From the NCBI GenBank assembly GCA_946610645.1, contig CAMOCK010000108.1, positions 1-33,353 of the forward strand: 33,353 nucleotides of DNA. Direction: 5' to 3'. Of this stretch, positions 7,397-16,179 are shown piece after piece (within the stretch, counting starts at the first letter, position 1; every line of letters begins with the position of its first letter). This stretch comes from an uncultured Bacteroidales bacterium (GTDB lineage Bacteria > Bacteroidota > Bacteroidia > Bacteroidales > F082). The position numbers were made by a program, and so were the translations under genes. The notes below the pieces were generated by a model. The model was not told where the DNA came from, did no database searches, and worked only from the letters and a program-made list of their open reading frames with translations.

Positions 7397-8383
7397 ATGC
7401 TGAAAATAGGTGTCTTAGGTGCTGGGCATTTGGGGAAGATCCATTTGAACTGCATCCGACAGATAAGAGAATACGAATTGGTGGGTTTTTACGACCCCGA
7501 CGGGGCTATTGTACAACAGGTGGAAACCGAGATGGGCATCAGGCATTTCGACAGCATCGAAACGTTGATTGATGCGGTGGATGTGGTTGATATCGTGACG
7601 CCTACCATCAGCCATTTTGAATGTGCCTCGAGGGTGCTGAAAAAACGCAAGCACGTCTTCATAGAGAAACCCATCGTGGCCACCCCTGGCGAGGCCAACG
7701 CCTTGAAAGTCTTGGCCGACGAGGCCAACGTGAAGGTGCAAGTGGGCCATGTGGAGCGCTTCAACCCGGCCTTCATCGCTGCCGAGCCGTTCATAGGCAG
7801 GCCTTTGTTTATCGAGGCTCACCGTTTGGCGCAATTCAACCCGCGAGGCACCGACGTTCCTGTTGTCCTCGACTTGATGGTGCACGACTTGGACATTTTG
7901 CTCTCCGTGGTGAAGTCGCCCGTTTCGCATGTCAGCGCGAGCGGCGTGAGCGTGGTAAGCCCCACGCCCGACATCACCAACGCCCGCATTGAGTTCGAAA
8001 ACGGTGCGGTGGCCAACCTTACTGCCTCGCGCTTGTCGATGAAAAACATGCGCAAGACCCGCATTTTCCAGAACGACGCCTACATCGCAGTAGACTTCTT
8101 GGACAAAAAGGCCGAAATCGTGCGCATCCACGACGAAGTTGACGAAAGCAACCCTCTTTCGACCACCATCACCCTTGCCAACGGCAGCGAGAAACAAATC
8201 ACCTTTGAGATGCCTGAAGTCCGCCCGATTAATGCCATACAGACCGAACTGGAATGTTTTTACGAAGCCATCATGCACAATACCACCCCCGTTGTCAGCA
8301 TCGACGACGGAATCGACGTGCTCAAGCTGGCCTACCGCATCTTGGATGCCGTCGGCGAATCGAGTGCCAAGGTGATGAAATAA
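7397..8383 (+). CDS. Gfo/Idh/MocA-family NAD(P)-dependent oxidoreductase
   Basis: A 328-residue dehydrogenase, probably acting on a sugar or sugar nucleotide. The start at 7397 places the Rossmann dinucleotide motif GVLGAGHLGKIH at residues 5-16, as is usual; the longer open frame from 7334 would add a non-conserved segment across the promoter. The family's catalytic EKP motif (VFIEKPIVATPGEA) lies near residue 93, and the sequence GHVERFNPAF begins the C-terminal substrate-binding domain. The GHVERFNP type is found in UDP-GlcNAc 3-dehydrogenases such as GnnA, but no partner aminotransferase is seen here, so the substrate stays open. It precedes envelope-polysaccharide genes, which fits a sugar-nucleotide role. 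Confidence 0.82.
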   Translation: MLKIGVLGAGHLGKIHLNCIRQIREYELVGFYDPDGAIVQQVETEMGIRHFDSIETLIDAVDVVDIVTPTISHFECASRVLKKRKHVFIEKPIVATPGEANALKVLADEANVKVQVGHVERFNPAFIAAEPFIGRPLFIEAHRLAQFNPRGTDVPVVLDLMVHDLDILLSVVKSPVSHVSASGVSVVSPTPDITNARIEFENGAVANLTASRLSMKNMRKTRIFQNDAYIAVDFLDKKAEIVRIHDEVDESNPLSTTITLANGSEKQITFEMPEVRPINAIQTELECFYEAIMHNTTPVVSIDDGIDVLKLAYRILDAVGESSAKVMK

Positions 8384-8441
8384 AACCTTTTGGCAAACAA
8401 TAAACCCCATCGCCATCCGTTACATAGAAAACACGTTTATT

Positions 8442-9365
8442 ATGACGAAAACACATACCTTTTTCGCGTTGCTTTTGTTCGGTGCCGCCTTTTCCTCGTG
8501 CCACAAGTTCGAGGGGCAGCGCATTCCGGCCTATATCCACATCGACTCCATTTCTTTGGAATGTGATTACTACACCTATGGCGCGGCCTCATGCCGTTTC
8601 ACCGATGCATGGGTTTATATCGACGACCAGATTATCGGCTGTTACGAATTGCCTGCCACCTTCCCCATCTTGGAGAAAGGTCAGCACAAGGTGAGCATCT
8701 ATGGCGGCATCCAAATCGACGGCATCGGTGCCACGCGCTCGCCCTATGTTTTCTGCCAACCGAAAGTATATCCAAACCTCAATTTGGTGGAAGACAGCAT
8801 CATCAACCTCAATCCCGTGCTCAACTATTATCCCATCGGGTCGGGCGTCAATTTCGGCTGGAGCGAAGACTTCGAGAGCACCAACACGCTTGCCAGCTTG
8901 TCGTCGAGCGACACCAGCGCGATCCGCATCGGCGGCAACGAGGCTTGGCGTTCCGAAAACTCGTTCTATTCGGCCAAAATCACGCTTCCTCCCGACTCGC
9001 TCGACTTTTGGGTGGCTTGTACCGAAGAGATGGATTTCCACAACAACTATTTGAATTTCTGCATGATGGAGATGGACTACAAGTGTAACGACACCTTCTT
9101 TGTAGGCGTGATGTATTACAAAGACTACACCCTTTACCGGCAACCCCTCGTGAAAGTGTTGCCTACCGATAAAGAACACACCACACCAGAAGTGTGGAAA
9201 AAAATGTATGTGAATATTGGCAAATACATGAACTCGCAAGTGAACTCCTCGTATTTCAAGGTTTATTTCACCTCCGACCTGACCACGAAATATGATCCGC
9301 CGTACCATCCCATCAACGAGCAGAGATATTACTATTTCGACAACCTGAAAGTGATTTACCGCTGA
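8442..9365 (+). CDS. Predicted lipoprotein, unknown function
   Basis: A 307-residue exported protein. The signal is MTKTHTFFALLLFGAAFSSC, with a possible lipobox FSSC at Cys20 (weaker than the LxxC consensus, but typical of Bacteroidetes lipoproteins). The mature chain is rich in Tyr, Phe and Asp, with predicted beta-strand character throughout and a C-terminal segment YYYFDNLKVIYR that resembles the last strands of a jelly-roll/carbohydrate-binding-like fold. I cannot name the family. The stop overlaps the ATG of the sugar-phosphate transferase by one base (TGATG), so the two are probably translated together and this protein may work in the same surface polysaccharide pathway or at the outer membrane. 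Confidence 0.8.
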   Translation: MTKTHTFFALLLFGAAFSSCHKFEGQRIPAYIHIDSISLECDYYTYGAASCRFTDAWVYIDDQIIGCYELPATFPILEKGQHKVSIYGGIQIDGIGATRSPYVFCQPKVYPNLNLVEDSIINLNPVLNYYPIGSGVNFGWSEDFESTNTLASLSSSDTSAIRIGGNEAWRSENSFYSAKITLPPDSLDFWVACTEEMDFHNNYLNFCMMEMDYKCNDTFFVGVMYYKDYTLYRQPLVKVLPTDKEHTTPEVWKKMYVNIGKYMNSQVNSSYFKVYFTSDLTTKYDPPYHPINEQRYYYFDNLKVIYR

Positions 9366-10786
9366 TGATGAACAAGAAAAAACTGGCTTGCCTCTATTTC
9401 TTCGTCGATTGGACGGCGTTCATTCTGGCGTGGGTGCTGTTCTATTTCTTCCGCAAGACGCACGAGGACCTCTACCTCAACTATTGGGACCGCATCTCTT
9501 ACTCGCTAGGGACTACCAGTTTCTGGCTCGGCGTGATACTCATCCCTGTTTGCTGGCTCATTCTCCACGCCATGACCGGAGCCTACGAAAAGGTCTATTT
9601 CAAGTCGCGGCTGAAAGAGTTGGGGCAATCTTTCTTCATCACGCTGCTCGGCGTGGTGGTGCTTTTCTTTGTGGTCATCCTTGACGACGAAGTGGCAACA
9701 TACAAGTCTTATTACCAGTCGTTTATCGCGTTGTTTACGATACAATTCCTGCTCACTTATATACCGCGTCTCATCATCACCACGACGGTGATTTCGCGCA
9801 TCCGCAGCAAGAAAATCTGGTACAACACCCTCATCGTGGGCAGCAACGACAACGCCTGTGCCATCTATAAGGAAATTGAGGACGAGGTGAAGCCGTCGGG
9901 GCGTAAAGTCGTCGGTTTTGTCCATGTTTACGACAAGAACGTATACAAATTGTCTGACCGCCTGCCCAACCTGGGTTCCTATCGCGACATTGGACGCATC
10001 GTGAAGGAATATGACGTGGAGGAGGTCATCATCGCCATCGAGCGCTCCGAAACGGAAACCATGAACGTGCTGCTCTCTGTTGCCGACCAAACCGACGTGA
10101 AAGTCATTCCAGCCATGCAAGACCTTGTGTTTGGCACCATCAAGCAATCGGCCATTTGGCATGCTCCTTTGGTTCAGGTCACGCCCGATCTGATGCCCAT
10201 CTGGCAAAGAGTGGTCAAGCGTATTTTCGACATCGTGGCCTCCACATTGGCCTTGGCGGTGCTTTCGCCCGTGTTTTTGGTTTGCGCCATCATCATCAAA
10301 TCCACCTCGAAAGGGCCTGTCTTCTATGTGCAAGAACGCATCGGAAAGGGCGGAAAGCCTTTCAAAATGGCCAAATTCCGCAGTATGCGCGTTGATGCCG
10401 AAGCCGCCGGAACGCCACAACTTTCGAGCGACAACGACCCACGCATCACCAAGTTCGGCAAATTCATGCGCAAGGTTCGCTTGGACGAGATACCCCAATT
10501 CTGGACCGTGCTGAAAGGCGACATGTCGCTGGTAGGCTATCGTCCTGAACGCCAGTATTTCATCGACAAAATCATGGAACGTGCGCCCTATTATCGCCTC
10601 CTTTTGATGGTTAAACCCGGCATCACGAGTTGGGGCGAAGTGAAATATGGCTACGCCGAGAACGTGGATGAGATGATCGAACGCTTGAAATATGACGTGC
10701 TCTATATTGAGAACGTTAGTTTGGCATTGGATATCAAAATATTGATTTACACCGTTCTAATAGTCATCCAAGGGAGAGGAAAGTGA
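9365..10786 (+). CDS. Exopolysaccharide polyprenyl-phosphate sugar phosphotransferase
   Basis: A 473-residue membrane enzyme of the polyprenol-phosphate hexose-1-phosphate transferase family (WbaP/WcaJ type), which starts repeat-unit assembly by moving a sugar phosphate from a nucleotide sugar to undecaprenyl phosphate at the inner membrane. Four N-terminal hydrophobic segments (about residues 7-25, 46-68, 85-105 and 115-135) are followed by a CoA/NAD-binding-like domain with LIVGSNDNA. A further hydrophobic helix (IVASTLALAVLSPVFLVCAI, near residue 285) enters the catalytic bacterial sugar transferase domain, marked by KFRSMR, TKFGKFMRKVRLDEIPQFW and GDMSLVGYRPER. The acid-base pair DE in RLDEIPQ is present. 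Start and stop overlap the neighbouring genes by one base each. Confidence 0.92.
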   Translation: MMNKKKLACLYFFVDWTAFILAWVLFYFFRKTHEDLYLNYWDRISYSLGTTSFWLGVILIPVCWLILHAMTGAYEKVYFKSRLKELGQSFFITLLGVVVLFFVVILDDEVATYKSYYQSFIALFTIQFLLTYIPRLIITTTVISRIRSKKIWYNTLIVGSNDNACAIYKEIEDEVKPSGRKVVGFVHVYDKNVYKLSDRLPNLGSYRDIGRIVKEYDVEEVIIAIERSETETMNVLLSVADQTDVKVIPAMQDLVFGTIKQSAIWHAPLVQVTPDLMPIWQRVVKRIFDIVASTLALAVLSPVFLVCAIIIKSTSKGPVFYVQERIGKGGKPFKMAKFRSMRVDAEAAGTPQLSSDNDPRITKFGKFMRKVRLDEIPQFWTVLKGDMSLVGYRPERQYFIDKIMERAPYYRLLLMVKPGITSWGEVKYGYAENVDEMIERLKYDVLYIENVSLALDIKILIYTVLIVIQGRGK

Positions 10787-11856
10787 TGAATATCGCCGCT
10801 TTGGTTTCGGGGGGCGTGGATAGCTCCGTGGTGGTGCCACTGCTCAAGGAGCAGGGCTACGACCCACATATCTTCTATATCAAAATAGGAATGGAAGGCA
10901 AAGAAGACCTGTCGAGCTGCCCTTCGGAGGAAGACATAGAGATAACCACTTATATCGCGAAGAAATACGGTTGCAAGTTCGACATTGTCGATTTGCAGCA
11001 CGAGTATTTCGAGACCGTCGGGAAATACACCATGGAAATGGTGCGCAAGGGCCTCACGCCCAATCCCGACGTGATGTGTAACCGCTGGATCAAACTCGGT
11101 GCCTTCGAGGAAAAGGAAGGCCACAACTTCGACAAAATCGCGACAGGGCACTACGCCCGCTCGTGGGAAGACGAAAACGGCTATTTCTGGCTCGGCACGG
11201 CTGCCGACACCTTCAAGGACCAGACTTATTTTCTTGGACGCATCACCTATTCGCAGTTGAGCAAGGTCATCTTCCCCATCGGCGACATTCCAAAACCCGA
11301 AGTGCGCCAAATAGCCGCAAAATATAAACTTCCCAGCGCGGAACGCCACGACAGCCAAGGGATTTGCTTCTTGGGAAAGATTAATTACAACGACTACATC
11401 CGTGAATACCTTGGCGAAATGCCTGGCGACATCGTGGAGATGGAAACAGGCAAGAAACTGGGGTGCCACAAGGGTTTTTGGTTCCACACTATCGGACAGC
11501 GCAAAGGCCTCGGCTTGAGTGGCGGTCCCTGGTTCGTGGTGAAGAAGGACATCCCGAACAACATCGTATACGTTTCGCAAGGCTACGACCCAATTTCACA
11601 ATACACCAACATCGTCCCTTTAGGCGACCTGCAGCCGATGAATCCCATTTTGCAATTCGTTGATGGACAACGGGTTCGTTTCAAGATTCGGCACCAGCCA
11701 GAATTCACCTTCGGCACAATTCGCCTCACCGAGCGAGGTGCCGACATCGTTTCGGAAGAAGCCCTATCGGGCGTGGCACCCGGACAGTTCGGCGTGGTTT
11801 ACCATGAGACGGAGCCGTTTGTTGTGGGGAGTGGGGTGATAGTTGAAAGTTTGTAG
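10786..11856 (+). CDS. mnmA: tRNA 2-thiouridine(34) synthase MnmA
   Basis: A 356-residue cytoplasmic enzyme that thiolates the wobble uridine of tRNA-Lys, -Glu and -Gln, using ATP and sulfur relayed from a desulfurase. The PP-loop motif SGGVDSS lies at residues 8-14. The two catalytic cysteines are in GLTPNPDVMCNRWIKL (nucleophile) and in HDSQGICFLGK (persulfide carrier). A C-terminal beta-barrel segment with FVVKKDIPNNIVYV follows. ATG 10786 is preferred over GTG 10783: it overlaps the upstream TGA by one base and follows the purine-rich AGGGAGAGGA. Length matches the family (about 350-370). It appears to be cotranscribed with the sugar transferase gene although the functions are unrelated. 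Confidence 0.95.
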   Translation: MNIAALVSGGVDSSVVVPLLKEQGYDPHIFYIKIGMEGKEDLSSCPSEEDIEITTYIAKKYGCKFDIVDLQHEYFETVGKYTMEMVRKGLTPNPDVMCNRWIKLGAFEEKEGHNFDKIATGHYARSWEDENGYFWLGTAADTFKDQTYFLGRITYSQLSKVIFPIGDIPKPEVRQIAAKYKLPSAERHDSQGICFLGKINYNDYIREYLGEMPGDIVEMETGKKLGCHKGFWFHTIGQRKGLGLSGGPWFVVKKDIPNNIVYVSQGYDPISQYTNIVPLGDLQPMNPILQFVDGQRVRFKIRHQPEFTFGTIRLTERGADIVSEEALSGVAPGQFGVVYHETEPFVVGSGVIVESL

Positions 11857-11872
11857 TAAGCAGTTGATAGTT

Positions 11873-12556
11873 ATGAGTTTAAGTGACCGAATCCTCTACG
11901 AAGACAACCACCTCATCGTGGTGAACAAGTTGCCGTCTGAAATCGTGCAAGGCGACAAGACGGGCGACAAGTGCTTGCTCGATGACGTGAAAGAATACAT
12001 CAAGGAGAAGTACGACAAGCCTGGCAACGTGTTTGCCGGCCTCGTCCACCGCATCGACCGCCCAGTGAGTGGCGCCGTGGTCTTCGCCAAGACGAGCAAA
12101 GCGCTCTCACGCATGACCGTCAAGGTGAAAGACCGCGACTTCCGCAAGACCTATCTCGCATTGGTGAAAAACCATCCGCCCAAACAGGCTGGCGAACTTG
12201 AAGATTACCTCGTCAAAAACGAGAGAATGAACAAGTCGTTCATCGTTACAGAAGGCACCAAAGAAGCCAAATTGGCACGCTTGGGGTATCGGGTAGTCGG
12301 AAAGTCGGAAACGTTTTATTTGCTTGAAGTTGAACTGTTTACAGGACGTCATCATCAAATTCGTTGCCAATTGTCCAACATCGGTTGTCCTATCCGTGGC
12401 GACCTAAAATACGGCTATCCACGCAGCAACCCCGACGGCTCCATCAGCCTTCATGCCTGGCGCATCGCCTTCGAACATCCTGTTTTGAAGACACAAGTCG
12501 AGGTGACAGCACCATTGCCCAATGTTTCGCCATGGAACCAGCTGACGATTCCTTGA
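11873..12556 (+). CDS. RluA-family pseudouridine synthase
   Basis: A 227-residue enzyme converting uridine to pseudouridine in rRNA or tRNA. The catalytic aspartate is in the family motif [16 protein letters not shown] (canonical HRLDxxTSG), and the conserved [21 protein letters not shown] block in the C-terminal half follows the RluA pattern (TGRTHQIR). No N-terminal S4 domain is present, which resembles the single-domain RluA/RluF-like group common in Bacteroidetes, but the exact target position cannot be told from sequence. ATG 11873 is used because the upstream in-frame TTG lies inside the end of mnmA, and because [15 protein letters not shown] is the usual N-terminus. Spacing of 16 nt from mnmA suggests the same transcript. 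Confidence 0.9.
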   Translation: MSLSDRILYEDNHLIVVNKLPSEIVQGDKTGDKCLLDDVKEYIKEKYDKPGNVFAGLVHRIDRPVSGAVVFAKTSKALSRMTVKVKDRDFRKTYLALVKNHPPKQAGELEDYLVKNERMNKSFIVTEGTKEAKLARLGYRVVGKSETFYLLEVELFTGRHHQIRCQLSNIGCPIRGDLKYGYPRSNPDGSISLHAWRIAFEHPVLKTQVEVTAPLPNVSPWNQLTIP

Positions 12557-12582
12557 ACAAGACCCAAATTTTCCTATTTTTG
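12553..12582 (+). promoter_or_regulatory. Promoter for dut
   Basis: TTG at 12553-12555 and TATTTTTG at 12575-12582, separated by 19 nt, match the Bacteroidetes -33/-7 consensus. The -33 box overlaps the stop region of the preceding gene, and the ATG of dut is 30 nt downstream. Confidence 0.7.
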
Positions 12583-12612
12583 CGTTTTAATTTAATTCGA
12601 CATTTTGCCGTT

Positions 12613-13050
12613 ATGCAATTCAACATCGTAAACTCCTCAAACAACCCCTTGCCAGCCTACGAGACGAAAAACTCCGCCGGCATGGACCTCCGCGCTTATC
12701 TTCCTGACGGCCCAATCACCCTTGAACCCTTGCAACGGGCCTTGGTGCCGACAGGCCTTTACATGGAAATCCCCGAAGGCTACGAAGGGCAAGTGCGGCC
12801 TCGCAGCGGCTTGGCACTGAAAAGCGGTATCACCGTCTTGAACTCGCCCGGAACCGTGGACGCGGACTACCGCGGACAAGTGTGCGTCATCCTGATAAAT
12901 CTCTCTGACATGCCCTTCACCATCAACAGCGGCGACCGCATCGCGCAAATGGTCTTTGCCAAATGCGAACAAATGGAACCCGTTTTGGTGGAAACGCTCT
13001 CTGATACCGAGCGCGGAGCAGGAGGTTTTGGGCATACGGGGAAAAATTGA
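12613..13050 (+). CDS. dut: dUTP diphosphatase (dUTPase)
   Basis: A 145-residue trimeric-type dUTPase that hydrolyses dUTP to dUMP and pyrophosphate, keeping uracil out of DNA and feeding thymidylate synthesis. All five family motifs are visible: AGMDLRAY (1), [10 protein letters not shown] (2), the catalytic-Asp motif [11 protein letters not shown] (3), GDRIAQMVF (4) and the flexible C-terminal P-loop-like [10 protein letters not shown] (5). ATG 12613 gives the normal length and follows a promoter with a short leader. The stop codon is part of a 12-bp direct repeat that runs up to the start of the TPR gene. Confidence 0.97.
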   Translation: MQFNIVNSSNNPLPAYETKNSAGMDLRAYLPDGPITLEPLQRALVPTGLYMEIPEGYEGQVRPRSGLALKSGITVLNSPGTVDADYRGQVCVILINLSDMPFTINSGDRIAQMVFAKCEQMEPVLVETLSDTERGAGGFGHTGKN

Positions 13051-13075
13051 GGTATGAAGTTAGGAGGTATGAAGT

Positions 13076-14686
13076 ATGAAATATAGATTCCTTTTATTGT
13101 GTTTGGTTTTGGGCTGCACCATGTGGAGTTTTGCCCAAACGATGGAGTCGGAGTTCAAGGACAGACCCGACAAGAAAAAGAACGCCACCTATTTCTCAAA
13201 CGGATTGCAAAGCAAGTACCGCGAAGACATCGAAGGCGCCATCCGCAACTTCGAGCAGGCCTTGCGTTACATGCCCAACGACGATGCTTCGATGTTTGAG
13301 CTTTGCGAACAATACTACAACGCCGGTCGCATGGAGGACGCTTTCCGCATGATTCAGCAGGCCGCCGAACTCGACCCCGAAAACAAGTGGTACCAACTGC
13401 GCCTCGGGCAATTCTACCGCAATCTGGAGCAATACGACGACTTCATCAAGCTCTACGAATCGCTCACCGCCAAGTATCCCGACGACCCCGACATGCTCAC
13501 CGAACTCATTGACGCTTACATGATTACGGATCAATACGACAAGGCTCTGGCCAAGATGGACGTGCTGGAGAAACAAGTCGGGCAGAACGAGATTATCACG
13601 GAGCAACGCTTGGGCATCCTCAATCGGAAAGGCGACAAGAAAAAGGTGGTTTCCGAACTCGAGAAACTCATCAAGGAAAACCCCGAAAACCCACGCTACT
13701 ACAGCATGTTGGCGCAAGTTTATGCCGAACAAGGCAAGGAAAAAGACGCCCTGCTCATGTACGAGAAAATCAAGGAAATGAACCCTAACGACCCGTACAT
13801 AAACATTTCGCTTTTGGAGTTTTACGAGAAAAACGGCGACAAAGAGAAAGCCTTCAACGAGCTGATTGCGGCCATCCGAAACAAGAGCCTCGACCTCAAC
13901 ACCAAGGCCAACATTTACGACTACTGGATGCAGAAAAACCAAGATTCGCCCAACATCAACGAGCAAGCCAAGCAATGCGGCCTCGCCTTTAGCGAAACCC
14001 ATCCCGACGACAAAATAGGCTACCTGATACTCGGCTCCTATTACATCGTCACAGAAAACGCTTCGCTGGCCCGCACCTATTACAAAAGGTCGCTCGCCAT
14101 CGACAGCACCGACTTCCTCTCGTGGCAAAACCTCATCATCAGTGAATCAAGGCTGAACGAGAACGAGTCCGTCCGTGACCACGCTGTCAAAGCGCTGAAA
14201 TACTACCCGATGCAGCCTGTATTCTATTGGTACGCAGGTGTTTCCAATGCGGTTCTAAAAGAAAACGAGAACGCCATCAGCTATTTGGAAAAAGGCCGTC
14301 GTTACACCACGGACAAAATCCAAATGGCCAACTTCGACGCTTTTTTGGGCGACCTCTACCACGAGCAAGGCTATGAGGAGAAAGCCTTCGATGCCTACGA
14401 GCGCACCCTTCGCAACGACCCCGACAATGTGCTGGTTCTCAACAATTATGCCTATTATCTTGCTGTGAAAGGCCAAGACTTGGACAAGGCCTTGGAAATG
14501 TCCACCAAAGCCATCGCCGCCGAACCCGACAACCCGATCTATCTCGATACCCACGCCTGGGTGCTGTACATGAAAGGCGACTACAAGGAAGCCGAAAAGC
14601 ACATGAGCAAGGCCCTAAAACTGCTGAAAGAGCCTGACGAAACCTATACGAAACATTATGAGGCGATTAAGAGCAAGTTGAAGTAA
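13076..14686 (+). CDS. Exported tetratricopeptide repeat protein
   Basis: A 536-residue protein with an N-terminal signal peptide (MKYRFLLLCLVLGCTMWSFA, likely cleaved near AQT). The rest is almost wholly helical TPR units: clear examples begin at NAGRMEDAFRMIQQAAELDP, EQGKEKDALLMYEKIKEMNP, QGYEEKAFDAYERTLRNDPD and ALEMSTKAIAAEPDNPIYLD. The last repeat (GDYKEAEKHMSKALKLL) is typical of superhelical protein-binding scaffolds. Its place directly after dut is one I associate with other Bacteroidales, where DUF4292 and murein hydrolase activator genes follow; those are absent here. Envelope or periplasmic assembly is a plausible role, by inference only. The ATG follows a perfect 12-bp tandem repeat containing AGGAGG. 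Confidence 0.88.
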   Translation: MKYRFLLLCLVLGCTMWSFAQTMESEFKDRPDKKKNATYFSNGLQSKYREDIEGAIRNFEQALRYMPNDDASMFELCEQYYNAGRMEDAFRMIQQAAELDPENKWYQLRLGQFYRNLEQYDDFIKLYESLTAKYPDDPDMLTELIDAYMITDQYDKALAKMDVLEKQVGQNEIITEQRLGILNRKGDKKKVVSELEKLIKENPENPRYYSMLAQVYAEQGKEKDALLMYEKIKEMNPNDPYINISLLEFYEKNGDKEKAFNELIAAIRNKSLDLNTKANIYDYWMQKNQDSPNINEQAKQCGLAFSETHPDDKIGYLILGSYYIVTENASLARTYYKRSLAIDSTDFLSWQNLIISESRLNENESVRDHAVKALKYYPMQPVFYWYAGVSNAVLKENENAISYLEKGRRYTTDKIQMANFDAFLGDLYHEQGYEEKAFDAYERTLRNDPDNVLVLNNYAYYLAVKGQDLDKALEMSTKAIAAEPDNPIYLDTHAWVLYMKGDYKEAEKHMSKALKLLKEPDETYTKHYEAIKSKLK

Positions 14687-14811
14687 GTTGCTCATTCCAC
14701 AACATATCCTCCACCGTCATTGTGTCGCGGTCGAACTGGATGCCGATATTCACTACTCGGCGGCCTTCGGTGTCGTTCTATACCAACGGCGTGGAGATCC
14801 ATGTTTGAACT
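14687..14811 (-). other. Possible remnant of a gene, unrecognised
   Basis: Between the TPR stop and the duplicated dehydrogenase end there is no intact gene. On the - strand one frame reads NDTEGRRVVNIGIQFDRDT and then MTVEDMLWNE before running into the TPR gene; it is cut by an in-frame TAG upstream. This could be the tail of a decayed gene. It is short, so chance cannot be excluded. Confidence 0.25.
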
Positions 14812-14886
14812 TTAGCACCCAATGGCTCTCGAAATCACCAGACGGAGGATTTCGGAGGTGCCTTCGCCGATTTGCAAGATGCGCTG
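14812..14886 (-). pseudogene. Duplicated 3' end of the acyl-CoA dehydrogenase gene
   Basis: These 75 bp match the last 25 codons (with stop) of the dehydrogenase gene at 16180-16254 at 70 positions. The five differences are all synonymous (ATC/ATT, TTG/CTG, AGA/AGG, GCC/GCT and stop TAA/TGA), so both copies encode the same C-terminus from QRILQIGEG to RAIGC. The similarity stops abruptly on the side facing the ATPase gene. The copy is an orphan with no upstream coding part. Confidence 0.85.
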
Positions 14887-14901
14887 CAAAAGTAATCAGA
14901 A

Positions 14902-16038
14902 TCAGATATACTCCGAATAATTATTAGCGTTCACCACCGCAAATTTAGCCTCTGGATAGGCTGCGTCAAAGGCTTTTGGTGCCGATGGCGACTTCTTCCC
15001 CGACTTCATCTCAAAAGCATTCATCACGCCCGAACCAATCTCTATCAGGTCAATTTCCTGCTTGTCGTAGGTGCGCCAAAAGTGGAACTCAAGCCCAAGT
15101 CGCTCATTTTGATTGCGTTTCATTCGCTCGGTGATGATGTAGTTCTCCCAAAGTGCGCCACGGTCGGCATCGGTCCGCAACGAAAGCGGCTCGAAATTGC
15201 GGATGACCGCATTGCGAACCCCATTATCGGTAAAATACCACTTGCTCGATTTCGTGACCTCTTTCCGAAGGTTCTTGGAGAAGCCGCCCAAACGATACAA
15301 TACGAACACCTTTTGCAGCAAGTCCAAATAACGCTCGACCGTGTTCTTGCTGATTCCCAATTGTTTGCCGACCTCCTCACAGGATAGTTCGTCGCCCATT
15401 TGGTAGGCCACCAAGCGCAGCAAGTCACGAATCTTGGCCGAGTTCTTGATGCCATCCACGGCGAGGATGTCCTTCAGCAAATACGACTCCACTATATCAT
15501 TAAGGTATTCCTTTTTCTCCGCAAACGTATCCAACATAACCACCTCGGGATAGGAGCCGTAAATCAGACGCGCCTCCAAATTCCGTTTGCTCTCAATGGG
15601 CGACTCCACCGTGGCAATCTCCTGTTGTGAAAAAGGCAGCAAAACAAATTGGGTTCCACGACCTACCAATGGCTCGCCGGCTTGGTTTTTCAGGTCGAAG
15701 GAAGAGGAACCGCTCGCAATGACGCGGATGCCGGGAACTTCGTCCACGATGAGTTTCAACTTCTTCCCGATGTCGGGGATGTGTTGCGCCTCGTCGATGG
15801 CCAACAGATCCATACCTTCCAACACATGGCGATAGTTGGCAATGCTTATCGGCTCAAGCATGGCAATGGAATCTGCATCCTCGCCGTTGAGCATAAGCGA
15901 CTTGCCCTTAAACGATTGCACGATTTGCTTGAGCAGGAAAGTCTTCCCCACTCGGCGTGGTCCGAAAATCATCATGACCTTTTGTGGCTTCATGCGATCC
16001 ACCACCCGCTGTTGCAATGCCCTTTGAATCGTATCCAT
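14902..16038 (-). CDS. AAA ATPase with DUF4143-type C-terminus
   Basis: A 378-residue cytoplasmic ATPase of the AAA_14/DUF4143 kind, abundant and strain-variable in Bacteroidales. Walker A is GPRRVGKT at residues 26-33 and Walker B is LLAIDEAQ with D82-E83. A winged-helix-like segment (CEEVGKQLGISKNTVERYLDLLQ) follows near residue 225. The C-terminal domain has a PD-(D/E)xK nuclease-like pattern: E328-x-D330 and E343-x-K345 in FEMKSG. Whether it cuts nucleic acid is unknown; toxin-like, defence and mobile roles have all been suggested for such genes. Start 16038 (MDTIQRAL) is preferred because the promoter at 16059-16088 lies just upstream, inside the longer open frame. It sits between a duplicated dehydrogenase end and the intact dehydrogenase gene. 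Confidence 0.88.
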   Translation of the reverse strand: MDTIQRALQQRVVDRMKPQKVMMIFGPRRVGKTFLLKQIVQSFKGKSLMLNGEDADSIAMLEPISIANYRHVLEGMDLLAIDEAQHIPDIGKKLKLIVDEVPGIRVIASGSSSFDLKNQAGEPLVGRGTQFVLLPFSQQEIATVESPIESKRNLEARLIYGSYPEVVMLDTFAEKKEYLNDIVESYLLKDILAVDGIKNSAKIRDLLRLVAYQMGDELSCEEVGKQLGISKNTVERYLDLLQKVFVLYRLGGFSKNLRKEVTKSSKWYFTDNGVRNAVIRNFEPLSLRTDADRGALWENYIITERMKRNQNERLGLEFHFWRTYDKQEIDLIEIGSGVMNAFEMKSGKKSPSAPKAFDAAYPEAKFAVVNANNYSEYI

Positions 16039-16058
16039 ATCATTGAGAATTAACGACG

Positions 16059-16088
16059 CAAAAGTACGATAATTTCTCCTTCTGACAA
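16059..16088 (-). promoter_or_regulatory. Promoter for the ATPase at 14902-16038
   Basis: On the - strand TTG (16086-16088) and TACTTTTG (16059-16066) are 19 nt apart, a full match to the Bacteroidetes consensus. It sits just downstream of the terminator of the dehydrogenase operon and sets the ATPase start at 16038. Confidence 0.7.
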
Positions 16089-16090
16089 GC

Positions 16091-16127
16091 AAAAAACAAA
16101 AATTCCGTCAGTTGACTGACGGAATTT
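16091..16127 (-). terminator. Terminator of the acyl-CoA dehydrogenase operon
   Basis: A perfect 13-bp inverted repeat with a 2-nt centre (AAATTCCGTCAGT / ACTGACGGAATTT, 16100-16127) is followed on the - strand by TTGTTTTTT. It fits a rho-independent terminator for the operon reading from 19345 to 16180. Confidence 0.75.
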
Positions 16128-16132
16128 AGCTA

Positions 16133-16160
16133 AATTGCGTCAGTTGACAGACGGAATTTA
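16133..16160. repeat. Second, degenerate copy of the terminator palindrome
   Basis: This 28-bp unit matches the palindrome at 16100-16127 at all but two bases (AAATTGCGTCAGT / ACAGACGGAATTT), 5 bp away and in the same orientation. One of the changes sits in each arm, at non-matching places, so pairing is slightly weakened. It is the first of the two met by transcripts from the dehydrogenase. Confidence 0.6.
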
Positions 16161-16179
16161 CAGTTTTCCTATTCAAAAA

